Below, piece after piece: positions 17,597-25,743 of a DNA stretch of 64,000 bases. The position numbers and the translations under genes are program-made. Origin of the DNA: Pelagibacteraceae bacterium AG-410-N23 (GTDB lineage Bacteria; Pseudomonadota; Alphaproteobacteria; Pelagibacterales; Pelagibacteraceae); the NCBI GenBank assembly GCA_003215055.1, contig QCKW01000001.1, positions 62,001-126,000 of the forward strand. Reading direction: 5' to 3'. Each line of letters begins with the position of its first letter. Within the stretch, counting starts at the first letter, position 1. Below the pieces are notes generated by a model. It was not told the DNA's origin. It ran no database searches and worked only from the letters and a program-made list of their open reading frames with translations.

Positions 17597-19038
17597 AAAG
17601 TTTTGTATTTTTCATCTAAATTAGATGGAATTTGGTAATCTAAAATATCATCTTTTTGAGTATAAGGATCTTTCAAAATTTCCATGAGTTTATTAATTAG
17701 TTTAAAATCATTTTTTTCTGCTGCTTTCAAAGCTTCTTCAACTTTATGATTTCTTGGAATAACTAATGGATTATTGTGTTTCATTAATGCCAAAGATTTT
17801 TTCGGTGAGTCATTATTTTTTAATGATCTTTCTTTCCATCTTTTTTTCCAGTTCATAAAATTTATATCATCAAATAATTTATTTTTTTTTTTAGTAAGAT
17901 CCATTAAATGACAAAATGTGTTTGTATAATCTGCTTTTTTTTGATGCATCCATGTTAACAGGTCTAATATTAAAAATTTATCTTCATTCTCAAGACCAAA
18001 TAATCCTAATTTATCTCTCATCATATTAATCCATTTTTCTTCATACTTTTTTTCAAAAGAATTAATTGCTTCAGTTGCTATTTTAATAGCATTATCTTGA
18101 TTTTTATCGATTAAAGGAATTAAGCACTCAGCAAATCTTGAGAGATTCCATTTTGTTATAATAGGTTGATTACAATAAGCGTATCTACCTTTTTGATCTA
18201 TTGAACTAAAAACAGTTTTTGGATCGTAGGTATCCATAAACGCACAAGGACCATAATCAATAGTTTCCCCAGAGATGGTCATATTGTCAGTATTCATCAC
18301 TCCATGAATAAAACCAACGCGCATCCAATTTACAACTAGATCAATTTGTCTATTTATTACAGTTTTTAAAAGTTCTAAAGCCTTATTTTTTAAATTTATT
18401 AAATCTGGATAATGTCTTTTAACAACATAATCTAACAAAATTTCTAACTCATCTTTTTTATCACGTGCTGCAATATATTGAAAAGTTCCAACTCTGATAT
18501 GGCTTGAAGCTACTCTTGTTAAGATTGCACCTTGTAACGAAGTATCTCGTATTATTTCTTCACCTGTTTTAGCTACTGCTAAACTCCTCGTAGAAGGAAT
18601 ATTTAGATTATGCATTGCTTCACTTATTATATATTCCCTTAACATTGGACCTAGTGCAGCTCTACCGTCACCATTTCTAGAAAATGCAGTTTTACCAGAG
18701 CCTTTAAATTGAATATCATATCTTTTATTATTATTTGTTAAATGTTCACCTATTAAGACTGCTCTTCCATCTCCCAACATTGTGAAATGTCCGAATTGGT
18801 GGCCTGCATAGGCTTGAGCAATAGTATTACTTTCTTTAGGGAGAATATTTCCAGTAAATAAAGCTGACAATTCATTTTTATCAATTTTGGAAAAATCCAA
18901 ATTTAATTCATTAGCCAAATCTTGGTTCATTAAAACTAATTCTGGTTTCTTTACTGGTACAGGTTCAATATGTTCTTTAAATGCATTAGATAATCTTGAA
19001 TAAGAGTTATCGAAATTCCAATTTATAGTATTTTTCAT
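17584..19038 (-). CDS. selO: SelO/YdiU family protein adenylyltransferase (pseudokinase fold)
   Basis: QAYAGHQFGHFTMLGDGRAVLIGEH...QFKGSGKTAFSRNGDGRAALGPMLREYIISEAMHNLNIPSTRSLAVAKTGE...GVMNTDNMTISGETIDYGPCAFMD. Confidence 0.93.
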   Translation of the reverse strand: MKNTINWNFDNSYSRLSNAFKEHIEPVPVKKPELVLMNQDLANELNLDFSKIDKNELSALFTGNILPKESNTIAQAYAGHQFGHFTMLGDGRAVLIGEHLTNNNKRYDIQFKGSGKTAFSRNGDGRAALGPMLREYIISEAMHNLNIPSTRSLAVAKTGEEIIRDTSLQGAILTRVASSHIRVGTFQYIAARDKKDELEILLDYVVKRHYPDLINLKNKALELLKTVINRQIDLVVNWMRVGFIHGVMNTDNMTISGETIDYGPCAFMDTYDPKTVFSSIDQKGRYAYCNQPIITKWNLSRFAECLIPLIDKNQDNAIKIATEAINSFEKKYEEKWINMMRDKLGLFGLENEDKFLILDLLTWMHQKKADYTNTFCHLMDLTKKKNKLFDDINFMNWKKRWKERSLKNNDSPKKSLALMKHNNPLVIPRNHKVEEALKAAEKNDFKLINKLMEILKDPYTQKDDILDYQIPSNLDEKYKTFCGT

Positions 19039-19044
19039 AAAGAT

Positions 19045-19620
19045 TTATTGACCCCAAATTCTCTTTAACAATTCTTCTCTTCCACAAGCTTTTTTATATC
19101 TAAGATATCGTTCAAACTTAATTTTATAAAAATCTTGATGATATTCCTCTGCTTTATAAAATTTTTTAAAATTTCTTATATAAGTAACAACTTTTTTATT
19201 AAATCTATTTTCTAAGTTTCTTATGTCTTTTTCTATTAAACTTTTTTCTTCATCAGTTTGGTAAAATGCAACTGATCTGTAACTATATCCTTTATCACAA
19301 AATTGACCAAAAGCATCAAATGGATCAATATTAATCCAAAAATTATCTAATAATTCTTTGTATGAAATAACTTTTTTATCATAGATTATTTCTACAACCT
19401 CAAAATGACCAGTGTTTCCATACGTTACTTCTTTATAGGTTGGGTTTTCAGTGGTACCTCCAGAATAACCAGAAATTACTTCTTCAACACCTTGTAACTT
19501 TTCAAATGATTCTTCAACACACCAAAAACAACCTCCAGCAAAATATGCCTTATCTTTTTGAGCAGAATGAGAAAGATTTATATTAGCTAAAAAAAAGAGA
19601 ATTATAAAAAAATATTTCAT
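19045..19620 (-). CDS. msrA: Peptide-methionine (S)-S-oxide reductase MsrA with signal peptide
   Basis: AYFAGGCFWCVEESFEKLQGVEEVISGYSGGTTENPTYKEVTYGNTGHFEVVEIIYD. Confidence 0.96.
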   Translation of the reverse strand: MKYFFIILFFLANINLSHSAQKDKAYFAGGCFWCVEESFEKLQGVEEVISGYSGGTTENPTYKEVTYGNTGHFEVVEIIYDKKVISYKELLDNFWINIDPFDAFGQFCDKGYSYRSVAFYQTDEEKSLIEKDIRNLENRFNKKVVTYIRNFKKFYKAEEYHQDFYKIKFERYLRYKKACGREELLKRIWGQ

Positions 19621-19660
19621 TAAATATCATAAACAAATTCAATATGATAAGTCCAGATTA

Positions 19661-19692
19661 TAAAGGTAGCTACTCTTAAGTAGCCACCTTTA
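19661..19692 (-). terminator. Hairpin 3' of the formate dehydrogenase gene (AAAGGTAGCTACT / AGTAGCCACCTTT, one mismatch)
   Basis: Imperfect inverted repeat with short loop just downstream of the fdh stop; no clear U-tract. Confidence 0.5.
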
Positions 19693-19708
19693 ATAATTTT
19701 ATATAGAA

Positions 19709-20908
19709 TTATTTTTTTTTGTATTTTGCTGCTTCTTCTGACCCACCAGTTGCTGAACCTTTACTGTATGAGTGGGCACCCATACCAGCTAATTGACCAT
19801 CTTTTACAATTAAATATTGATTTCTGATCTCTTTGCCTTCAAAAAAACATTCCAATATTTCTCGAACTCCATCAGCATATCTTGCTTGAGCTGTCAAAGA
19901 TGTTCCTGATGTATGAGGTGTCATACCATGATTAGGCATACTTCTCCATACATGGTCATTAGGTGCTGGTTGAGGAAACCAAACATCTCCAGCATAACCA
20001 CTTAATTGGCCGCTCTTTAATGCTTTTGCAATTGCCTCACGATTACAGATTTTTCCTCTTGCAGTATTTACTATATAAGCTCCTTTTTTCATTTTACTTA
20101 TCATTTTATCATCAAATAAGTTCTCTGTTTCAGGGTGAAGAGGACAATTAATAGTTACCACATCACAAACTTTAACCATTGACTCTACAGACTCATGAAA
20201 TGTAAGATTAAGTTCTTTTTCAACAGCATCGGGCAATTTATGTCTATCAAAGTAATGCAGATGAACATCAAATGGTTTCATTTTTCTTAGTGCATCTAAG
20301 CCAATTCTACCAGCTGCGACAGTTCCAATATGCATACCTTCAACGTCATATGATCTTTGAACAGCATCAGCAATATTCCAGCCACCTTCATTAACAATTC
20401 TATGTTGATTATGGTAATCTCTTACCATTGAAACAATCATCATAACAATGTGTTCAGCTACAGATCTAGAGTTACAATAAGTTACCTCCACAACGTCAAT
20501 TTTATTATCCATTGCGGCTTGTAAATCAACATGGTCTGAACCAATACCTGCTGTGATTGCCATTTTAAGGTTCTTAGCTTTTGCAATTCTTTCTTTCGTC
20601 AAATAATAAGGAAAGAATGGTTGAGAGATAACAATGTCAGCATCAACAATATGTTTATCAGCTTCACATCCATCTCCATCTTTACTATTAGTAACAATTA
20701 ATTCATGTCCATTACTTTCTAGAAATTTTCTTAATCCAAGTTCTCCAGACACACAGCCTAATAGTTGTCCTGGAGTATAATCTCTACCTTTAGGTGAAGG
20801 TAAAGTCATCCCATCAGGGTATTTTTCAATTTTTGGTAATTCAGAAAGTGCATATGATTTCGGCATTCCACCTTTAGGATCATCATACAATACGCATAAT
20901 ATTTTCAT
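19709..20908 (-). CDS. fdh: NAD-dependent formate dehydrogenase
   Basis: 399 aa D-2-hydroxyacid-dehydrogenase fold; YDDPKGGMPKSYAL...PFFPYYLTKERIAKAKNLKMAITAGIGSDHVDL...VTYCNSRSVAEHIVMMI...GDVWFPQPAPNDHVWRSMPNHGMTPHTSGTSL. Confidence 0.95.
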   Translation of the reverse strand: MKILCVLYDDPKGGMPKSYALSELPKIEKYPDGMTLPSPKGRDYTPGQLLGCVSGELGLRKFLESNGHELIVTNSKDGDGCEADKHIVDADIVISQPFFPYYLTKERIAKAKNLKMAITAGIGSDHVDLQAAMDNKIDVVEVTYCNSRSVAEHIVMMIVSMVRDYHNQHRIVNEGGWNIADAVQRSYDVEGMHIGTVAAGRIGLDALRKMKPFDVHLHYFDRHKLPDAVEKELNLTFHESVESMVKVCDVVTINCPLHPETENLFDDKMISKMKKGAYIVNTARGKICNREAIAKALKSGQLSGYAGDVWFPQPAPNDHVWRSMPNHGMTPHTSGTSLTAQARYADGVREILECFFEGKEIRNQYLIVKDGQLAGMGAHSYSKGSATGGSEEAAKYKKK

Positions 20909-20977
20909 TTATTCTCCTGTGTATTAAAATATTTATTTTAGGCATCTAACCTTATTTTAAGGCCCCTAGCAAATGAA

Positions 20978-21442
20978 TTATTTATGATTTGGATAAGATT
21001 TTTTTAAAATAAATCTGTTTATAATTATTGCAGATATAATAATTATAATGGAACCTGATATTACAGGGCTAAATATATAATCAAATGATACACTACCAAC
21101 TATGACTATAATGGGATTTCCTCCTGCAGGAGGGTGAGTAACATTAAATAAAATCATTAAACCAACACCAAAACCTACTGCCAAAGGAATTGTTATAAAA
21201 ATTGGCAACGGCACAAAGTGTAAAACAATTAAACCAACGATTGCAGTGACTAGATGTCCAAAAAAAACATTTTTTGGTTGTGCGAAAGGACTCTCCGAAT
21301 AACCATAAAGCAAAACCATTGATGAACCAAATGAAGCTAGCAAAAATATTCCAAATTCTGTTTTGTAAGTTAAAAATGTTAAAATCCCTATCGTGATAAT
21401 AGAGAAAATTCCTGCTAAAATAGACTGTTTAATATTTCCCAT
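20978..21442 (-). CDS. HPP family membrane protein
   Basis: FLLASFGSSMVLLYGYSESPFAQPKNVFFGHLVTAIVGL...VTHPPAGGNPIIVI. Confidence 0.88.
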   Translation of the reverse strand: MGNIKQSILAGIFSIITIGILTFLTYKTEFGIFLLASFGSSMVLLYGYSESPFAQPKNVFFGHLVTAIVGLIVLHFVPLPIFITIPLAVGFGVGLMILFNVTHPPAGGNPIIVIVGSVSFDYIFSPVISGSIIIIISAIIINRFILKKSYPNHK

Positions 21443-21446
21443 AATT

Positions 21447-21845
21447 TTAAACTGATACTATTTTTTTTAGTGCCTTGAAAGGTAATAAAATACACTCTTT
21501 TCTGGTAATATTTTTCTGTTTGAATAATTTTTTTAAAAATAGCCATTTTTTTTCAATTATTTCAAAATTTCCGTCAAAATATGAATTTGCATCATCACAT
21601 AACTCATTCAATTTATTTTTTTTACTATTTATTGAAATTTTTGATAATAAACTTGCTGAAGCCTGACAATAAATACAAGAATTACCTTGGTATCCAAAAT
21701 CAACTATCTTTTCATTTTTAATTATTAACTTAATCATCACCTCATCTCCACATAATGAATTTTTGAGTTTGGAAAAATGCGTGTAATTTTTAACATTTCT
21801 AATATTATCAGTATCTGAAGCTATATTTAATATTTCTAAATCCAT
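21447..21845 (-). CDS. NifU/SufU-like iron-sulfur cluster scaffold protein
   Basis: NSLCGDEVMIKLIIKNEKIVDFGYQGNSCIYCQASASLLS...ECILLPFKALKKI (three Cys positions of the NifU N-terminal fold). Confidence 0.82.
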   Translation of the reverse strand: MDLEILNIASDTDNIRNVKNYTHFSKLKNSLCGDEVMIKLIIKNEKIVDFGYQGNSCIYCQASASLLSKISINSKKNKLNELCDDANSYFDGNFEIIEKKWLFLKKLFKQKNITRKECILLPFKALKKIVSV

Positions 21846-21890
21846 TTAATTTTTTATACTTATTTATATAATATAAAAATAAGATTAATT

Positions 21891-22020
21891 TCACCCATTT
21901 TGTCAGGGGTTGATGTAATTCAACTAAAAATAGTAAACTTGAAGTTGAAATTTAAAAAGATAAAGGACTCATTGAGAATTAAGCTATTTTTTCAATCAAA
22001 TGTTTGGGTGAGACGACCTT
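21891..22020 (+). ncRNA. Putative structured RNA / leader upstream of the DMT-creatinase-amidinotransferase operon
   Basis: Closing arms TCACCCA (21891-21897) / TGGGTGA (22005-22011); internal stem TTCAACT (21919-21925) / AGTTGAA (21943-21949); possible pseudoknot GGGGT (21906-21910) / ACCTT (22016-22020); lies in an unusually long (about 300 bp) non-coding gap. Confidence 0.4.
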
Positions 22021-22146
22021 AGGTAAAGAAAAATTTTAAAATGTTAAACTCTTGATTGTTTTTTTCTTAATCAACCAATTTAAATTTTTTTATATAAGAT
22101 CTCATTTTTGTTGTAGTTGAAATAAATAAGAATTAATAATTCAGTA

Positions 22147-23052
22147 ATGGTTGAACTTAAAAATGAAAAAATAGCGGTACCGGTAGTATTGTTTGCGGGA
22201 CTATTATGGTCATTTGGACCATTAGTAGTTAGGTATATGGATCAGCCTCATTTAGTACCTTGGCAATATATTTTTGGGAGAGGCTTAACAATATTTATCC
22301 TTCTGAATTTGTATCTATTTTTCGAAGAAGGTATAAATTTTTACAAAAATTATAAGAAAATTGGTTATTCTGGATTAATTGGTGGATGTGGTCTTGGAAT
22401 AGCGATGATATCTTTTATTTATTCTATAACCAATACCAGTGCTGCAATCACTTTGCTTTGTCTAGCAGCGATGCCTTTTTTTACCGCTTTATTAGCTTTT
22501 TTATTTTTAAAAGAAAGAATTTCATTAAATGTTTGGATTTCAATATTTTTAGCAACTGTTGGTATCGTAATTATGGCTCTTGGTAGTTCAGAAAAAAATT
22601 CGGTCATTGGTTTTATATTTGGTATTACCTCCTCAATAGGTTTTTCTGTATTTTCAGTTTCTTTGAGGTGGAGAAAAGAAACTCCAAAATTTACTACTGT
22701 TGCCATCGCAGGCCTTTTTTGCTTTGTAGTAGCAACAATTATTATTTTATTTAAGGATCAGCCTTTTTTTGCATCTAGTTATAACAGCTCAATGTTTTCT
22801 TTACACGGCACATTAGTATGTTTAGGTTTGATCTTATATTCGATTGGATCAAAAGCAATTCCAGCTGCTGAATTAACTTTATTATCTTTAACTGAGGTCA
22901 TCGGAGGTATTTTTTGGGTGTGGCTTCCACTTTTGGGTATTAATGAGGTTCCATCAACATATACTATAGTAGGTGGCTTCTTTCTTTTTGTGTCTATTAC
23001 TTATTACAGCTTAGTAATGAGGTGGAATAAAAGATTCATAGCTCTTAACTAA
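22147..23052 (+). CDS. DMT superfamily (EamA) transporter
   Basis: 301 aa, ten TM segments, EamA repeats; directly upstream of creatinase. Confidence 0.88.
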   Translation: MVELKNEKIAVPVVLFAGLLWSFGPLVVRYMDQPHLVPWQYIFGRGLTIFILLNLYLFFEEGINFYKNYKKIGYSGLIGGCGLGIAMISFIYSITNTSAAITLLCLAAMPFFTALLAFLFLKERISLNVWISIFLATVGIVIMALGSSEKNSVIGFIFGITSSIGFSVFSVSLRWRKETPKFTTVAIAGLFCFVVATIIILFKDQPFFASSYNSSMFSLHGTLVCLGLILYSIGSKAIPAAELTLLSLTEVIGGIFWVWLPLLGINEVPSTYTIVGGFFLFVSITYYSLVMRWNKRFIALN

Positions 23053-23062
23053 AATTAAAATT

Positions 23063-24280
23063 ATGGAAAGACCGGATTTTTTTAAATTAAAAAATGGGAG
23101 AAAGGTGAAACTTCCTTTTTCAAATGAAGAGTACAATCAAAGAGTAAATAAATTAAGAATATTAATGGATAAGAAAAATTTAGATATAATCATTTTAACA
23201 TCGATGCACAATATAGCATACTACACAGGTTTTATTTATTGCTCTTTCGGAAGACCTTATGGCTGCATTGTAACAAATAAAAAAATTACAACCATTTCAG
23301 CCAACATAGATGCAAGTCAACCTTGGAGAAGATCACATTGTGATAATGTAATCTATACTGATTGGAAAAGAGATAATTTTTTAAAAGCGATAGTATCAAT
23401 CATTGGAACAGATGATCCTTCAAAAAACATAGGAATAGAAAATGATCATATTACATTAGATGTAAGGGATAAAATTGGTTCAATTTTTACATTTTCTGTA
23501 TTCAGTGATGTCTCAAGAGATCTAATGAAATTGAGAATGATAAAGTCTGATGAAGAAATAGAAATCATAAAAAATGGTTCAAGAATCGCTGACATTGGTG
23601 GTGCAGAAATAGTAAAAAATATAAAAGAGGATGCTACAGAATTAGAAATTGCAATTTCTGGAAGAGATAAAATGGAGAGAGAAATAGCAAAAACCTACCC
23701 TGATGCAGAATATATGGATACATGGGTATGGTTTCAATCTGGCATTAATACTGATGGGGCGCACAACCCTAAAACAAACCGTAAAATTAAAAAGGGTGAT
23801 ATTTTATCTTTAAATACTTTTCCAATGATATCTGGTTATTATACTGCGCTTGAAAGAACATTGTTTTTTGACTCAGTAGATGATGAGTCTTTAAAAGCAT
23901 GGGAAGCAAATGTTAAAGTTCATAAAAGAGGTTTGGAATTAATTAAACCTGGTGTCAAATGCTCAAATATTTGTAATGAATTAAATGAATTATTCGCAGA
24001 GCTTGGATATTTGCAATACAGGACTTTTGGATATGGACACTCTTTTGGCGTTCTTTCTCATTTTTATGGAAGGGAAGCTGGGCTAGAACTTAGAGAAGAT
24101 ATAGATACTGTCTTAGACGAAAATATGGTTATTTCTATGGAACCAATGATTTTGATACCTGAAGGAAAGCCTGGTGCAGGTGGTTATAGAGAACATGATA
24201 TTTTAGTCATTGGAAAAAATGGAGCAGAAAATATTACAAAGTTTCCATTTGGACCAGATAACAATATTATAAAAAATTAA
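23063..24280 (+). CDS. Creatinase (creatine amidinohydrolase; M24/pita-bread family)
   Basis: 405 aa co-linear with creatinases: YTGFIYCSFGRPYG, ISANIDASQPWRRSHCDNVIYTDWKRDNF, RMIKSDEEIEIIKNGSRIADIGG, WFQSGINTDGAHNPKTNRKIKKGDILSLNTFPMISGYYTALERTLFFD, TFGYGHSFGVLSHFYGREAGLELREDIDT, AENITKFPFGPDNNII. Confidence 0.9.
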   Translation: MERPDFFKLKNGRKVKLPFSNEEYNQRVNKLRILMDKKNLDIIILTSMHNIAYYTGFIYCSFGRPYGCIVTNKKITTISANIDASQPWRRSHCDNVIYTDWKRDNFLKAIVSIIGTDDPSKNIGIENDHITLDVRDKIGSIFTFSVFSDVSRDLMKLRMIKSDEEIEIIKNGSRIADIGGAEIVKNIKEDATELEIAISGRDKMEREIAKTYPDAEYMDTWVWFQSGINTDGAHNPKTNRKIKKGDILSLNTFPMISGYYTALERTLFFDSVDDESLKAWEANVKVHKRGLELIKPGVKCSNICNELNELFAELGYLQYRTFGYGHSFGVLSHFYGREAGLELREDIDTVLDENMVISMEPMILIPEGKPGAGGYREHDILVIGKNGAENITKFPFGPDNNIIKN

Positions 24281-24281
24281 A

Positions 24282-25397
24282 ATGACAAAAAATAAAGTAA
24301 TTGTTAATAGTTGGAATGAATGGGATCCACTTAAACATGTCATAGTTGGTAGAGCAGATGGGACTTGTATACCTGCGCCTGAGCCCGCTTTAGATGCAAA
24401 GGTTCCTGAAGACTCTGATATGAGGGGAAGTTTTGGTCCTAGAACCCAAGATACTGTCGATAAAGCAAATCAACTTTTAGATGATTTTTCAAATATGTTA
24501 ATAAAGAGAGGTATAAAAGTGGATAGACCGATACCGATTGATTTTAACAAAAAAACATCGACTCCTGACTGGGAAACAGAAACCATGTTTGGTTGTATGC
24601 CTCCTAGAGATGTTTTACTTACTATAGGAAACGAGATATTGGAGGCTACAATGAGTTATAGGTGTAGATGGTTTGAGTATTTATGTTACAGGCCTCTTCT
24701 AAAAGAATATTACAATAAAGATCCTCACATGAGACATGAGTCAGCTCCAAAACCTAGATTGACTGATGCAGATTATCGTAAAGACTATTTATCAGATAAA
24801 ATAGGTATTCAAAAAAGACTAAAATGGACAGAGGATAAATTTTTTGTAACCACCGAAGAAGAACCCTTGTTTGATGCTGCTGATGTATTAAGATTTGGTA
24901 AGGATTTAGTGGTTCAACATGGTTTTACCACAAATTTAAAAGGTATTGATTGGCTTAAAAGACATTACAAAAACCACAGAGTCCATGCAGTAAACTTTCC
25001 AGGAGATCCATACCCAATACATATTGATGCAACATTCACTCCTATCAAAGAGGGTTTAATCATAAACAATCCTCAAAGAAGATTGCCAAATGAACAAAGA
25101 AAATTATTTGAAAATAATGGTTGGAAAATTATAGATGCAGCTCAACCAGCACATAATGAACCTCCACCACTTTGTTATTCATCTGTGTGGCTTTCAATGA
25201 ATGTTTTAGTTTTAGACCCTAAAACAGTTTGTGTAGAAAAAAGTGAAAAATATCAAGCTGAACAACTTGATAACCTAGGTATGGAAGTTATCCCAGTTGA
25301 TTTAAGAGATGCATATGCATTTGGCGGTGGACTTCATTGTTGTACAGCTGATGTTTATAGGGAAGGTGAGTTAAAAGATTATTTTCCAAAACAATAA
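24282..25397 (+). CDS. Glycine (arginine:glycine) amidinotransferase family protein
   Basis: NSWNEWDPLKHVIVGRADGTCIPAPEP...TETMFGCMPPRDVLLTIGNEILEATMSYRCRWFEY...LFDAADVLRFGKDLVVQ...HIDATFTPIKEGL...GGGLHCCTADVYREG. Confidence 0.92.
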   Translation: MTKNKVIVNSWNEWDPLKHVIVGRADGTCIPAPEPALDAKVPEDSDMRGSFGPRTQDTVDKANQLLDDFSNMLIKRGIKVDRPIPIDFNKKTSTPDWETETMFGCMPPRDVLLTIGNEILEATMSYRCRWFEYLCYRPLLKEYYNKDPHMRHESAPKPRLTDADYRKDYLSDKIGIQKRLKWTEDKFFVTTEEEPLFDAADVLRFGKDLVVQHGFTTNLKGIDWLKRHYKNHRVHAVNFPGDPYPIHIDATFTPIKEGLIINNPQRRLPNEQRKLFENNGWKIIDAAQPAHNEPPPLCYSSVWLSMNVLVLDPKTVCVEKSEKYQAEQLDNLGMEVIPVDLRDAYAFGGGLHCCTADVYREGELKDYFPKQ

Positions 25398-25399
25398 GA

Positions 25400-25627
25400 T
25401 TAGTTTGGATTTTCTTTTAAAAAATCTATAAATTTTATTACTTCATTGAATTTTTCATCAGGAATATCTTTATAGCTAGCATTAAATTTTTCTTTTACAC
25501 AAAGAGCAACATGAGCGTATGGGTTCCTTCCTTTTGGGTGATTAGGATGATCAGGTAATTGACCTTTTAAATCTTCACCTGCAAGCTGAATTATTTTCCA
25601 TAATTTAATTGAATTTTCTTTATTCAT
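25400..25627 (-). CDS. Small conserved-looking hypothetical protein (75 aa)
   Basis: Intact ORF with HPNHPKGRNPYAHVALCVKEKF motif, tail-to-tail with amidinotransferase gene. Confidence 0.6.
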   Translation of the reverse strand: MNKENSIKLWKIIQLAGEDLKGQLPDHPNHPKGRNPYAHVALCVKEKFNASYKDIPDEKFNEVIKFIDFLKENPN

Positions 25628-25743
25628 TTTAAATCTAAATAATATTCTAAAGAAATTTATACGAAAAAAGGTTTAAAAATTTCAAATTCTACCAACATCA
25701 ACAATTTAAATTGAGGATTAAATAAATACCATGAATTGTGTAT

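Noticed and set aside
20939-20968. TAGG...CCTTATTTTAAGG...CCTA inverted repeats upstream of fdh
   Set aside because: Short weak stems in AT-rich DNA; possibly a leader or terminator but not strong enough to call.
21971-21990. Superficial resemblance of CATTGAGAATTAAGCTA to SAM-II/SAM-V riboswitch cores
   Set aside because: I could not place the rest of either consensus, and downstream genes are not methionine genes; left as an unknown structured leader pending cmscan.
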